From Bacillota bacterium (lineage in GTDB: Bacteria > Bacillota > Clostridia > Saccharofermentanales > Fastidiosipilaceae): 34,317 nt of DNA. The notes below the pieces were generated by a model. It was given only the letters and a program-made list of their open reading frames with translations, had not been told where the DNA came from and ran no database searches. Shown piece by piece: positions 14,848 to 23,114 of the stretch. Positions within the stretch are counted from its first letter, which is position 1. Every line of letters starts with the position of its first letter. Where the stretch lies: contig JAEWGS010000050.1 in NCBI GenBank assembly GCA_023388205.1, positions 1 through 34,317 on the forward strand, in the 5' to 3' direction. The translations under genes and the position numbers were made by a program.

Positions 14848-15960
14848 TTACTTGCGCCACCATTTTCTGCCCCCAATTTGCAGGGACTCTTTATCCTGGT
14901 ACTCCAAGTAGCAGCGCACCATGGATGCCAACTTAAACATCACCGCATCGTCGAAACGACGCAAGTCTAAGCCCGTAATCTTTTGGGCTTTATCCAAGCG
15001 ATACACCAAGGTATTGCGGTGCACAAAGAGCTGACGGCTCGTCTCAGAACCGTTCAAGTTATTTTCAAAGAACTGATCAATGGTCAAGAGCGTCTCCGCA
15101 TCCAAGGATTCATAAGAACCTTCGGGGAACACTTCGTCCAAGAACATATGGCACAGCGTCGGCGGCAGCTGATAAATCAGGCGGCCTAAGCCTAGCTTGT
15201 CATAGCGCATGATCTTCGATTCCGGATCAAAGATATGTCCCACCATCACAGAAAGCGAAGCTTCCTGGTAGCTCTTGGCCGTATCTTTGAGTGTTTCTGC
15301 AGGCAAACCGATACCGATGTGCGCACGCACCATCACTTCGGCTGACAAGGTATTCAAAATAGATTCCGCCACCTCATCAACCTTGTCTTGACGGTCGCGC
15401 GGCAGATCTTTTAGAAGAACGATCGCATCCTCATCAATCGCGAAGATGTAGTCGAGCTTCTTGTTGGGGAAGAGATTTTCCAAAACGTTAAGCACAATGG
15501 AAGCATCTTCTTCATTCTCAAGTTTCACTAAATAACAAATGCGCCCAGCGGCATAAGGAATGCGATACTCACGCGACTTCAGCGGAATATCACCGGGCAA
15601 TTCATTTTCGAGAAGAATATTCTTGAGGAAATTTTTCTTATCTTCTTCTTTGGCCGAATCCTCAAGCTCAGCGATAATCCACTGAGATAACAAGTTCAAA
15701 TAAGTCTGAGCCGTATGGTCGCTACCATCCATGACCGCTACATACTCCGTCACATTATCGACCGTCAGCTTGCTAAAGGTCTGGCGCTCCGAAGTTAAAA
15801 AGCGCTGATCGCCATGGAAGAAGCGTGCCGCCTCAGTATTCAATTCACCCACCAAAATCGGGTTGGTTGAAGCTACGATGATGCCGTCTGCTTTTACAAT
15901 CGAAGCAGTACGGTCCAAAATAGTCGATGCGCGTTCCATCGTTTTCGTCAAGTCACTCAT
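14848..15960 (-). CDS. PucR/CdaR-type helix-turn-helix regulator
   Basis: A 370-aa protein. The C-terminal part (about 300-355: LLTIDQFFENNLNGSETSRQ, LFVHRNTLVYRLDKAQKITG) is the PucR-family helix-turn-helix, with the diagnostic HRNTLVYRLDK sequence. The central region (about 125-255) resembles the GGDEF-like linker domain of CdaR/PucR proteins. The N-terminal ~110 residues are probably a sensor domain; I do not recognise its ligand. The frame reaches 16107, but the ATG at 15960 has AGGAG 8 bases upstream. It is a single gene flanked by hairpins at 16108 and 14800. A TACAAT -10-like hexamer near 16043 lacks a clear -35. The target is unknown; the sugar-importer ATPase next door is a possible one. 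Confidence 0.85.
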   Translation of the reverse strand: MSDLTKTMERASTILDRTASIVKADGIIVASTNPILVGELNTEAARFFHGDQRFLTSERQTFSKLTVDNVTEYVAVMDGSDHTAQTYLNLLSQWIIAELEDSAKEEDKKNFLKNILLENELPGDIPLKSREYRIPYAAGRICYLVKLENEEDASIVLNVLENLFPNKKLDYIFAIDEDAIVLLKDLPRDRQDKVDEVAESILNTLSAEVMVRAHIGIGLPAETLKDTAKSYQEASLSVMVGHIFDPESKIMRYDKLGLGRLIYQLPPTLCHMFLDEVFPEGSYESLDAETLLTIDQFFENNLNGSETSRQLFVHRNTLVYRLDKAQKITGLDLRRFDDAVMFKLASMVRCYLEYQDKESLQIGGRKWWRK

Positions 15961-16107
15961 ATATGAAGCTCCTTCAATCACTTGGTCAACGACGCAGCTG
16001 ACACGTCCAAAGACCCAAGCTAGCATGACATGTTTGGGTTCAATTGTACCCCAATTTTCAAGCCTGCGCAGAAAATCCCTTGAGCAAAATCTCCTCTGAC
16101 AAAGCAA

Positions 16108-16131
16108 AAGCCCCAGGTTTTCCTAGGGCTT
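16108..16131 (-). terminator. Rho-independent terminator after the sugar ABC ATPase gene
   Basis: On the minus strand AAGCCCTAGG pairs over 10 bp (one wobble) with CCTGGGGCTT around an AAAA loop, followed by TTGCTTTG. It begins 32 bases after the stop of the ATPase gene, ending its transcript before the regulator. Confidence 0.75.
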
Positions 16132-16162
16132 CGATCATAATTTTCAGTTCAGAAACGATTTA

Positions 16163-17284
16163 TTAAGAAATAATCGTATTTTCCGTTTCCTTATCGAAGA
16201 GAACTACACGATCGACATCGACCGCGATCACGACGCTCTCATGAACCTGGGCCTTCGAGACGATCGGATCCACGCGGGCCGTCAAGCTCTTGTCTTCGAC
16301 GCTCAGATAGAGGTAAGTCTCAGCACCCAAGCGTTCCACAACGTCGACCATCGCATCCAAGGTCGCGGCCTGCTCTTTGGCCAAGCGGACCTTCTCTGGA
16401 TCGTCACTCATCGCTTCTGGACGAATACCACAGATGAGCTCTTTGCCGATGTAGGAACGGACTTCAGGCGTGTTGTATTTTTCTTTGGGCAGCTTAATGG
16501 TGAAGCCCGCAAAATTCACACCAACCGTCTCGCCTAAGTCGACGAGCGTCGCATTGATAAAGTTCATCGGGGGCATCCCAATGAAGCCCGCCACGAAGCA
16601 GTTCGTCGGATGCATATAAAGGGTCGTCGGATCATCGACCTGCTGAATGAAACCATCTTTCATGACCACAATGCGCGTACCCATTGTCATCGCCTCAGTC
16701 TGGTCATGCGTCACGTAAATGATCGTCGTCGCCAGGCGCTGATGCAACTTGGTAATCTCAACACGCATCTGAACACGCAATTTCGCATCCAAGTTTGAAA
16801 GCGGCTCGTCCATCAAGAAGACTTTCGGGTCACGAACGATTGCACGACCCAAGGCAACACGCTGACGCTGACCACCCGACAAAGCTTTGGGCTTACGCTC
16901 GAGCAAGTGTTCAATCTCCAAAATTTTCGCGGCTTCATTCACGCGGCGACGAATTTCATCCTTCGGTGTTTTGCGCAATTTCAAACCGAAAGCCATGTTA
17001 TCAAACACGGTCATGTGCGGATACAGAGCGTAGTTTTGGAACACCATCGCGATGTCACGATCTTTAGGCTGCACATCGTTGACCAATTTGTCATCGATAT
17101 AGACTGAACCATCAGAAATCTCTTCCAATCCCGCGATCATGCGTAGGGTCGTGGACTTACCACAACCAGACGGACCGACCAAGATGATGAATTCCTTGTC
17201 TGCAATTTCAAGATTGAAATCTGAAACAGCCACCACGCCACCGTCATAGCGCTTATACACATTCTTCAGGACGACACTCGCCAT
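16163..17284 (-). CDS. MsmX/MalK/UgpC-type sugar ABC importer ATPase
   Basis: A 373-aa CUT1-family ATPase. Walker A GPSGCGKS (37-44), Q-loop MVFQNYALYPHMTVFDNMAF, signature LSGGQRQRVALGRAIVRDPK, Walker B VFLMDEPLSNLDAKLR and the H-loop in YVTHDQTEAM are all intact. The C-terminal ~130 residues form the TOBE/MalK-type regulatory domain (GIRPEAM). The ATG at 17284 has GGAGG 5 bases upstream; the frame starts four codons earlier. No sugar-binding protein or permease is nearby, so it is probably a shared ATPase serving several sugar importers, as MsmX does in Bacillus subtilis. That sharing is inference. Confidence 0.94.
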   Translation of the reverse strand: MASVVLKNVYKRYDGGVVAVSDFNLEIADKEFIILVGPSGCGKSTTLRMIAGLEEISDGSVYIDDKLVNDVQPKDRDIAMVFQNYALYPHMTVFDNMAFGLKLRKTPKDEIRRRVNEAAKILEIEHLLERKPKALSGGQRQRVALGRAIVRDPKVFLMDEPLSNLDAKLRVQMRVEITKLHQRLATTIIYVTHDQTEAMTMGTRIVVMKDGFIQQVDDPTTLYMHPTNCFVAGFIGMPPMNFINATLVDLGETVGVNFAGFTIKLPKEKYNTPEVRSYIGKELICGIRPEAMSDDPEKVRLAKEQAATLDAMVDVVERLGAETYLYLSVEDKSLTARVDPIVSKAQVHESVVIAVDVDRVVLFDKETENTIIS

Positions 17285-17597
17285 AAAAGCCTCCATACAG
17301 GTTTAGATTACACTTGATAGAAGTCACGTTAGGCGTGGCCTCTGTAACCTGCTTGTTAAAAAAGTCTAACACCGCATAGCGGCTCTTTCTATTGCCAAAG
17401 TCAACCAATTGAAAAGCTTTTTTTCGTCAACTTGCCCTATTGCATTTTGACTTGCACATGTAACTTTTTGCGGACATTTTCTCCGAATCAAAGGCTTGAA
17501 CATCGTTTTGACGTTGCCTATGGTCCATCGCTTCGCTTTACGCGCTTTCACTATTGACATGTCCGCTTGAGCATTTAACACCTTTTGATTGAGCCGT
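17285..17597. other. Intergenic region between alr and the sugar ATPase gene
   Basis: About 313 bases with no convincing gene. A 95-codon frame (17366-17653) lacks a ribosome binding site and runs into alr. TGAGCCG (17590-17596) and CGGCTCA (17616-17622) span the end of alr as a weak hairpin without a T tract. Minus-strand TTGACT at 17399-17404 has no good -10 at normal spacing. The promoter of the ATPase gene presumably lies here but I cannot place it. Confidence 0.4.
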
Positions 17598-18851
17598 TTA
17601 ACGCCTTGTTTCAATCGGCTCAGCTGGGATTTCAAAATACCCCTGCTGCGCATTTTGCAGGGCGATCAGTTTTTGATCTGCGATATAGACACGCGGGACC
17701 CGAGAAGAGATCCGACACAGTAACTCGTAGTGGATGGTTTCAAGTTGCTCGGCGAGTTCGGTCAAAGAGGGCCCTTCATCACCAAACAAAAGCACAGAAC
17801 TGCCCACTTCAGGAATTAAATCCCCTTTAACTTCAACCATCATCGCATCCATGCAGACAACGCCGCGCACATAGCCCGTCGCTTGGTTTTCAAAGCAAAC
17901 GCGTGCTCGATCACCTAAGGCTCTCGCATAACCATCCGCATAGCCACAAGCCAAAGTCGCCACGCTTGCTTTTTGATCAAAAGTGTATCGCTGGCCATAA
18001 CTGACAGAAGAATCTTTGGGCACTTCTTTAACGTAAGAAACCTCTGCTTTGAGCGCTGCAACTGGCTTCAAAGTAAGCGCTTCGTTGTCGCAATCATCAG
18101 GCAGCAAACCGTACAAGGCGATGCCTGGGCGGTAAAAATCTAAAGTCAATTCAGGATGTCTGATAAAAAAAGCCGAGTTTGAGCAATGACTCAAAATGGG
18201 ACGCCCCAAACTTTCTTGAACCCGCTCAGTCAAAGCGCAAAAACGCTGGTAAAGCTCAAGTGTTTTTTCATCTTGCGAAGCGTCGTCTGCCTGTGGGAAA
18301 TGGGTCATCAAGGCTTCAAGCTCCAAATGTTCAAGCTGTTCAATATGCAAAGCGAGCTTCAAAACCTCCGTCGAACCCTCAGGATTCGTCTCATAAATAG
18401 GAATCCCTATCCGATTCATCCCCACATCTGTCGCCACATGGCAGAGCGCTTTTTTGCCTTGCAAGGCAGCGGCTTCATTCAGCGCCTCCGCCTCTTCAAT
18501 CGAGCAAAGCACCTGGCAACAAGATAGGCGCACCACATCATCCAGTCGGCCTCTAGCCGTCAGTGAAAGAATTTCAATCGGCAGAGAAATGCCCGCTTCA
18601 CGTAAACGCAAGGCTTCATCGACCGTCGCCACAGCAAAACGCTCCGTCAATTTATGGTCTTCCAAGTAACGCGCAATCGCCACAGATCCATGACCATAAG
18701 CATCCGCCTTGACGACCGCAGTCATCTTCGCCCCGCCATGCCACGACTTCAGTTGTTTGGCGTTGTACCCTAGGGCATCCAAATCAATTTCTAAACGCGC
18801 CCTTGTCAAGTGATGTCGATTCTTTTGCTCTGTGCTGAGCACATGCTTCAT
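17598..18851 (-). CDS. alr: Alanine racemase
   Basis: A 417-aa PLP enzyme that makes D-alanine for peptidoglycan. The PLP lysine is K48 in AVVKADAYGHG, and the second catalytic residue is the tyrosine of ACGYADGYAR. VCMDAMMVEV and LFGDEGPSL are further conserved C-terminal motifs. Length is a little above the usual 370-390 because of an N-terminal ~15 residues and a tail after the final beta domain. The ATG at 18851 has only a weak GAGA at normal distance; a stronger GAGGT is about 18 bases away. It follows the hydrate epimerase/dehydratase gene by 38 bases, a common pairing in Bacillota, and is probably co-transcribed with it. Confidence 0.97.
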   Translation of the reverse strand: MKHVLSTEQKNRHHLTRARLEIDLDALGYNAKQLKSWHGGAKMTAVVKADAYGHGSVAIARYLEDHKLTERFAVATVDEALRLREAGISLPIEILSLTARGRLDDVVRLSCCQVLCSIEEAEALNEAAALQGKKALCHVATDVGMNRIGIPIYETNPEGSTEVLKLALHIEQLEHLELEALMTHFPQADDASQDEKTLELYQRFCALTERVQESLGRPILSHCSNSAFFIRHPELTLDFYRPGIALYGLLPDDCDNEALTLKPVAALKAEVSYVKEVPKDSSVSYGQRYTFDQKASVATLACGYADGYARALGDRARVCFENQATGYVRGVVCMDAMMVEVKGDLIPEVGSSVLLFGDEGPSLTELAEQLETIHYELLCRISSRVPRVYIADQKLIALQNAQQGYFEIPAEPIETRR

Positions 18852-18889
18852 GCTGATTCTCTGACCTCAATTTCTTTTAGCAATATCTT

Positions 18890-20704
18890 TTATCTCTCAT
18901 CGTCTAAGTTTCTATTATCTAACACTTCTCGCCAAGCTTCGCCCAAATATTCATGAAAATCACTCGGCAAAAGGCTCTGCGCGCTTCGCTTGTTTCGGCC
19001 TATTTTTCCACAGAGTCCATGCAAATATACGGCCAGAGTCATCGCGGCCTCTTCGCTTTGGTTCGCCAAAAGTCCCGCCATGAGCCCTGCGAGCACATCG
19101 CCACTGCCGCCTTTGGCAAGCTCGTCGCCCCCCTCTGGATTCACATAGATGCGAGGCCACGCATCTTTTGCTCCTTTTACATAAATCAAAGTGTAATAGC
19201 CTTTGAGCACAACATGCACCCCAAAAGTATCTGCTAAAAGCTTCGCACAGGACAAGCGACTCATGGGGCTTTGATCTTCACTCACGGAGCGACCGAAGAC
19301 GGATTCAAGCAAGCGCTTGGCTTCCCCAAGGTGCGGGGTTATGACTGCAGGCGCTAAGCCTAAGTCACGTCGTTTTTGACTCAAAGCTTTGAAGCGATCC
19401 ACACGGCTCGCCAAAAGATTCAAGGCATCCGCATCTAAGAGGAGTTTGGGCGCTTTTTCAAAAGCGAGCTCCAGCCAAGGCCAATTGGCCTCATCTAAGC
19501 TGAGACCTGGACCGATCAAGCAAGACTGACTTTGCTCTAGCTTTTTTTCCCAATGCGCAAGGACGTCTTTATTTTCAGTTGCATATGCGATCAACTCCGG
19601 CTGACGCATCAAGGCCAAATCTAAAACCGAAGCCGGGGCAAAAAGATGAAGCAAGCCGACCCCTGACCTTAGGGCGGCTTCTGAGGCCAGTAAAGCAGCC
19701 CCTCGATAAGCTTCAGACCCCACTTTCAAAAGACTTTGACCAAACTGATATTTATGTGCCGTCTGATCCCTTTTGTGATAAAGCGTCCTCAGATTTTGAG
19801 GATCTATAAGACAGATCTGCGGACAAAAGTCTTGGCTTTCAAGGCGCAAGCTTTCACAAAAGCGACGCATAAAGTCCTCGCTCAGCTCGGGATCAATGCC
19901 CAAATCTGCAACATGAACCGCTCCTGCCAAAATTGGACCGCGTTCAAGGACGAGGCCTTGCTTGGGGCGCACAAAACTCAATGTCCAATCCGCCGCCAAA
20001 GCCATCTCGATCGCTTCCCCTGTATTCGCATCTAAACCTGAAGGCAAATCAATCGCCAAAAGCTTTCCCTTCAGAGCACGCATTCGTCCGACCCAAGCGA
20101 AAAGAGACTGCAGTTCTGGATGTAAAGGGCGGTCGAGCTGAAATCCCGTCCCGAGCAATCCATCGATCCAAACGACCTGCGTCAAAGGCCTTAAAATTTC
20201 CTCTTCGATTCGCTCGATCGCATCGGGGATCGGCGCGGCATCGGGGATCGGCGCATCAGCCCGCTCCGACGCGGCTTCATCTCCGGGCACTTCGCCCCAT
20301 CGACAAAGATCTCCACCCGCTTCGATATAACGCTGCCTAGCTTCTTGGGCCGGGCTTATTTTTTCGCTTGCACTTTTGCTTGGGGGCCGATCAGAAAGCC
20401 ATTCCACAAGGCGGACGGATGCCCCTTTTTCATGCAAAATACGGGCAGCCACATAGGCGTCGCCTCCATTATTTCCTGGCCCCGCGAGGAAGACAAAGAG
20501 CGTTTGATTCGGTACAGGCTCATCTTTCTTTTCCGCTTTTTCTGCGCGCGTTTGGGCTTTGAGCGATGCAAAATCTTTGATTGTCTCGCAAAAATCCGCG
20601 ACCGAAGCGCCCGCACGTTCCATCAGTACGGAGATCTTGATTCCCAAAGCCTCACTGGCCCAGTGATCATACGCGCGCTGTAATTCTCGAGTCATCGTCT
20701 CCAT
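18890..20704 (-). CDS. nnr: Bifunctional NAD(P)H-hydrate epimerase / ADP-dependent dehydratase
   Basis: A 604-aa fusion protein for repair of hydrated NAD(P)H. The N-terminal YjeF_N epimerase (about 1-270) shows GPGNNGGDAYVAARIL and DGLLGTGFQLDRPL. The C-terminal ribokinase-like dehydratase (about 310-604) shows ITPHLGEAKRLL, and GGSGDVLAGLMAGLLANQ near the active aspartate. An extra segment of ~25 residues in the epimerase (about 141-165, APIPDAAPIPDAIERIEEE) comes from a tandem repeat. The frame reaches 20728; ATG at 20704 with GGGGGAG 5 bases upstream is the better start. alr follows at 38 bases. Confidence 0.95.
   Translation of the reverse strand: METMTRELQRAYDHWASEALGIKISVLMERAGASVADFCETIKDFASLKAQTRAEKAEKKDEPVPNQTLFVFLAGPGNNGGDAYVAARILHEKGASVRLVEWLSDRPPSKSASEKISPAQEARQRYIEAGGDLCRWGEVPGDEAASERADAPIPDAAPIPDAIERIEEEILRPLTQVVWIDGLLGTGFQLDRPLHPELQSLFAWVGRMRALKGKLLAIDLPSGLDANTGEAIEMALAADWTLSFVRPKQGLVLERGPILAGAVHVADLGIDPELSEDFMRRFCESLRLESQDFCPQICLIDPQNLRTLYHKRDQTAHKYQFGQSLLKVGSEAYRGAALLASEAALRSGVGLLHLFAPASVLDLALMRQPELIAYATENKDVLAHWEKKLEQSQSCLIGPGLSLDEANWPWLELAFEKAPKLLLDADALNLLASRVDRFKALSQKRRDLGLAPAVITPHLGEAKRLLESVFGRSVSEDQSPMSRLSCAKLLADTFGVHVVLKGYYTLIYVKGAKDAWPRIYVNPEGGDELAKGGSGDVLAGLMAGLLANQSEEAAMTLAVYLHGLCGKIGRNKRSAQSLLPSDFHEYLGEAWREVLDNRNLDDER
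20220..20255. repeat. Two 18-bp tandem repeats inside the hydrate repair gene
   Basis: Units 20220-20237 and 20238-20255 (gcatcggggatcggcgcg and gcatcggggatcggcgca) differ only at the last base. They keep the reading frame and encode the doubled PIPDAA/PIPDAI peptide in the epimerase domain. The GATCGGC core is shared with the 18-bp repeats in the methyltransferase gene. Confidence 0.85.
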
Positions 20705-20820
20705 ACAGGCTCCCCCTAAACAAGCCATGCAAGGTCGATTCCCCAGCTAAATTCATGCCCGTCAACTTTGGCTAAGCAAATGACACCCTCAGCTAGAGAT
20801 TTCAATCCGGTCAAATCCTG

Positions 20821-20864
20821 AAATAAAAAAGGACGCCCAGCTAAGCAAACTTAGGCCGAGCGTC
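20821..20864 (-). terminator. Rho-independent terminator after thioredoxin
   Basis: On the minus strand GACGCTC pairs with GGGCGTC, and an inner CTAAG/CTTAG stem closes a short loop. The stem is followed by CTTTTTTATTT. It starts about 35 bases after the trxA stop and is the best terminator in the window. Confidence 0.85.
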
Positions 20865-20899
20865 ACCATAGGTCTCATCGGATGTATAAGACACAGCCA

Positions 20900-21220
20900 T
20901 TATTTCAGCGAATCTTCCAACATCGCCTGAAGTTCTTCGTAAGGACGAGCCCCTGTAACGCGCTTTTCAATTTCACCGTTTTTGAAAACGAAAAGGGTGG
21001 GGATCGAGCTCACGCGATACTGAAAAGCCAACTCAGATTCATCGTCGACGTTCACTTTGCCCACTTTGGCACGACCTTCATATTCTTGAGCCAAGCGCTC
21101 AACCAAAGGCAAAACCATACGGCAAGGTCCGCACCATTCCGCCCAGAAATCTACTAGGACCGGAACATCGCTTTTCAACACTTCTTCTTCAAAATTATCT
21201 TTCGTCAGTTTCAGTTCCAT
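20900..21220 (-). CDS. trxA: Thioredoxin
   Basis: A 106-aa thioredoxin of standard length. The redox site is WCGPC (residues 29-33), the preceding strand VPVLVDFWAEW and the cis-proline loop SSIPT (P74) are typical. It reduces cytoplasmic protein disulfides with thioredoxin reductase, which is not in the window. The frame extends to 21298, but ATG at 21220 has GGGAGG 4-5 bases upstream and gives the normal length. It is transcribed away from the plus-strand ModE-type gene and ends in its own terminator, so it is probably monocistronic. Confidence 0.98.
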   Translation of the reverse strand: MELKLTKDNFEEEVLKSDVPVLVDFWAEWCGPCRMVLPLVERLAQEYEGRAKVGKVNVDDESELAFQYRVSSIPTLFVFKNGEIEKRVTGARPYEELQAMLEDSLK

Positions 21221-21254
21221 ATTTCCTCCCGAACTTTTCAAAATTCTTGACCAT

Positions 21255-21277
21255 TCAGAATTGATGATTATTTCTGA
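21255..21277. promoter_or_regulatory. Inverted repeat in the trxA / ModE-like divergent region
   Basis: TCAGAA (21255-21260) and TTCTGA (21272-21277) form a 6-bp inverted repeat with an 11-base spacer in the 120-base gap between two divergent genes. It could be an operator for the regulator. A second imperfect palindrome centres on GCATGC near 21311. Both may be chance. Confidence 0.25.
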
Positions 21278-21340
21278 GTGTATCATGCTCAGCTCCAAAA
21301 GAGCGTAGCATGCGCTTTCTCTCTATGTTAATCTGCTCTC

Positions 21341-21913
21341 ATGAAAAAGAAAAATCCATCTGCAAAATCTTTGCGCTCACCTGCCTGCGTCAAGAAGCTA
21401 GAAAGTTCTTCTTGCGCACCAGCACAAGCACAAACGCATGAAGCCTTGATCCAGCCCCTTTTGAAATTGCGTCTCAAAAGTAAAGACGGCGTTTACTTCA
21501 TGGGCCCAGGACCTGCATCTCTGCTGGAAGCGATTGACCAAGAAGGCAGCGTCCGCCTGGCTGCCAAGCGCCTCGGCCTCTCTTACTCAAAAGCCTGGCA
21601 GATTTTGCAGCGCATTGAAAACGTTTGCGAAGAAGCTCCGCTTGAAACCATCCAAGGCGGCAGTGGCGGCGGTCATTCATCGCTCACCGCTTTTGGACGT
21701 GCGCTTTTGCTGCGTTATCGAGCCTTTGAAGCCGCCGTGTCTCAAGACCTCAAGCAGCACTTCGCGCATTTCTTCCCTGCCGCTCACATCAGTTCAATTT
21801 ATGAGGACCTCGACGCCACTACATCTAAGCATGAAAAGGTCGACGCCATCGCTTCAAAAAGCACGCAAAGTCTCGATCTCGAAGCGGTCCTTGAAGCGCC
21901 CCTTAACGAATAA
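21341..21913 (+). CDS. ModE-type winged-helix (LysR-like) DNA-binding protein
   Basis: A 190-aa protein, the only credible plus-strand gene. Residues ~37-135 match the N-terminal domain of molybdate regulator ModE: LKLRLKSKDGVYFMGPGPAS, LLEAIDQEGSVRLAAKRLGL, SYSKAWQILQRIE, then GGSGGGHSSLTAFGRALLLRY. There is no molybdate-binding (Mop/TOBE) domain; the last ~55 residues are low complexity. The first ~36 residues are not needed for the fold. No Shine-Dalgarno sequence precedes the ATG, so the start is uncertain. The 3' end overlaps the convergent kinase gene by 11 bases. No molybdate transporter or molybdoenzyme gene is in the window, so its ligand and targets are unknown. Confidence 0.8.
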   Translation: MKKKNPSAKSLRSPACVKKLESSSCAPAQAQTHEALIQPLLKLRLKSKDGVYFMGPGPASLLEAIDQEGSVRLAAKRLGLSYSKAWQILQRIENVCEEAPLETIQGGSGGGHSSLTAFGRALLLRYRAFEAAVSQDLKQHFAHFFPAAHISSIYEDLDATTSKHEKVDAIASKSTQSLDLEAVLEAPLNE

Positions 21914-22913
21914 ACTCATTCAAAATGGACTGTGGCGGCACAATTTTCGGGTCGATGGCGGGCAATTTTTCACACAAACGCACCAAGCGCTGAGCTGTCT
22001 CGATCGCAGTTTCTAAATCTGCATAGGCCTGCCCTTGAAGGCTGGGCGCTTTTTTGACATAAATCGACGCAGATAGCGTTCCTGTTTCTGCCGCTTTTAG
22101 ATCTGCTTCAATCTGTGTTTTGGCTAATCCCGGAATCAATAAATATTCATAAGGAATCATCGAATTGACGAAAACATCTGCTGCGCTCAAGTAGTCTTGA
22201 AAGTAGCTTTGCTCCGATTGACGCAGGACCGGCCAGTAATCCAAAGTCGCCAAAGGATTCGATGCTCGATGTCTTAGATCGCGGCACAAGCGGCGCAAAA
22301 TTCTTTCATCCTCGGAATACATCGTTTCTTCTCCTATTTGAAGCTCCGCGTAAGGCATGATGAAAATACCGTAGCAAGCTTCTTTGGGAAGCAAACGTCT
22401 CAATTGATCATTCATTGAATGCAAGCCCTCAATCAGAAGCAGACTATGCGGCTTAAGTTTTAGTCGATGCTCATCGAGAATGACCCTTTGGCGTTGCTCA
22501 AAGTCAAATCGCGGAATATGAACCGTCTCACCCGCCAGAAGCGCTTTAATATCTTGAGCCATCTGTTCAATGTCCAAATTCTCAACCCGCTCATAATCTG
22601 GCAGTCCATTTTCAAATTCAAAAAAGACCTCGCCTAAGTAGTAATCGTCCATCGAAATCATCGCACTTTTACGACCATATGCTTTGATTGCAGAAGCCAG
22701 ACGCTTAGTAAAAGTCGTCTTGCCCGAGGCTGAAGGTCCGCTGATGAAAACCACACGAATATCAAGATCCCAAGCCAAATGCGCTGCGATTCTCTGACTT
22801 TGCTTCAAAAAATCCATTTCATTTTGCTTCACCAAATTAAAGAGTTTCGCCTCCTGAAGCTCTTGAATCAAATCATTCACATTGAGCTTAGGCACATCTG
22901 GAAATTGAGCCAT
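21903..22913 (-). CDS. Uridine-kinase-like P-loop nucleoside kinase
   Basis: A 336-aa kinase of the uridine kinase / phosphoribulokinase group. Walker A is GPSASGKT (59-66); SMDDYY, LPDYERVENLDIEQMAQDI, IPRFDFEQRQRV and LLIEGLHSMNDQL follow in the family order. In many Bacillota this kinase is the C-terminal half of a ~550-aa protein with an N-terminal TGS/threonyl-tRNA-synthetase-like part; here that part is absent and only ~50 residues precede the P-loop. The frame starts with GTG at 22922, but the ATG at 22913 has GAGG at 8 bases and is preferred. The substrate cannot be told from sequence. Confidence 0.85.
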   Translation of the reverse strand: MAQFPDVPKLNVNDLIQELQEAKLFNLVKQNEMDFLKQSQRIAAHLAWDLDIRVVFISGPSASGKTTFTKRLASAIKAYGRKSAMISMDDYYLGEVFFEFENGLPDYERVENLDIEQMAQDIKALLAGETVHIPRFDFEQRQRVILDEHRLKLKPHSLLLIEGLHSMNDQLRRLLPKEACYGIFIMPYAELQIGEETMYSEDERILRRLCRDLRHRASNPLATLDYWPVLRQSEQSYFQDYLSAADVFVNSMIPYEYLLIPGLAKTQIEADLKAAETGTLSASIYVKKAPSLQGQAYADLETAIETAQRLVRLCEKLPAIDPKIVPPQSILNEFIR

Positions 22914-23057
22914 TCCCTTCACCTCATATCAAAAAGTCGGCCTCCGTGGCCCTCGAGCAATCAACAGCACAAGGCTTAGCGACCCTCAAACCTTGATCCC
23001 CGAAAACCCGATTGATCCTCAAAAAACAAAAAACAAAGATACACTAAGCCAAAGAAA

Positions 23058-23087
23058 AACGGCAGATCCCATTGGGAAACTGCCGTT
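23058..23087 (-). terminator. Rho-independent terminator after enolase
   Basis: On the minus strand AACGGCAG pairs with CTGCCGTT over 8 bp, with an inner TCCC/GGGA stem around AAT, followed by TTTCTTTG. It begins about 28 bases after the eno stop. Confidence 0.85.
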
Positions 23088-23114
23088 AAATTTTCTTCGA
23101 CTGATCCAATCGAC

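Noticed and set aside
17366..17653. 95-codon minus-strand frame between alr and the sugar ATPase gene
   Set aside because: It overlaps the end of alr in another frame, has no Shine-Dalgarno box and shows no recognisable domain.
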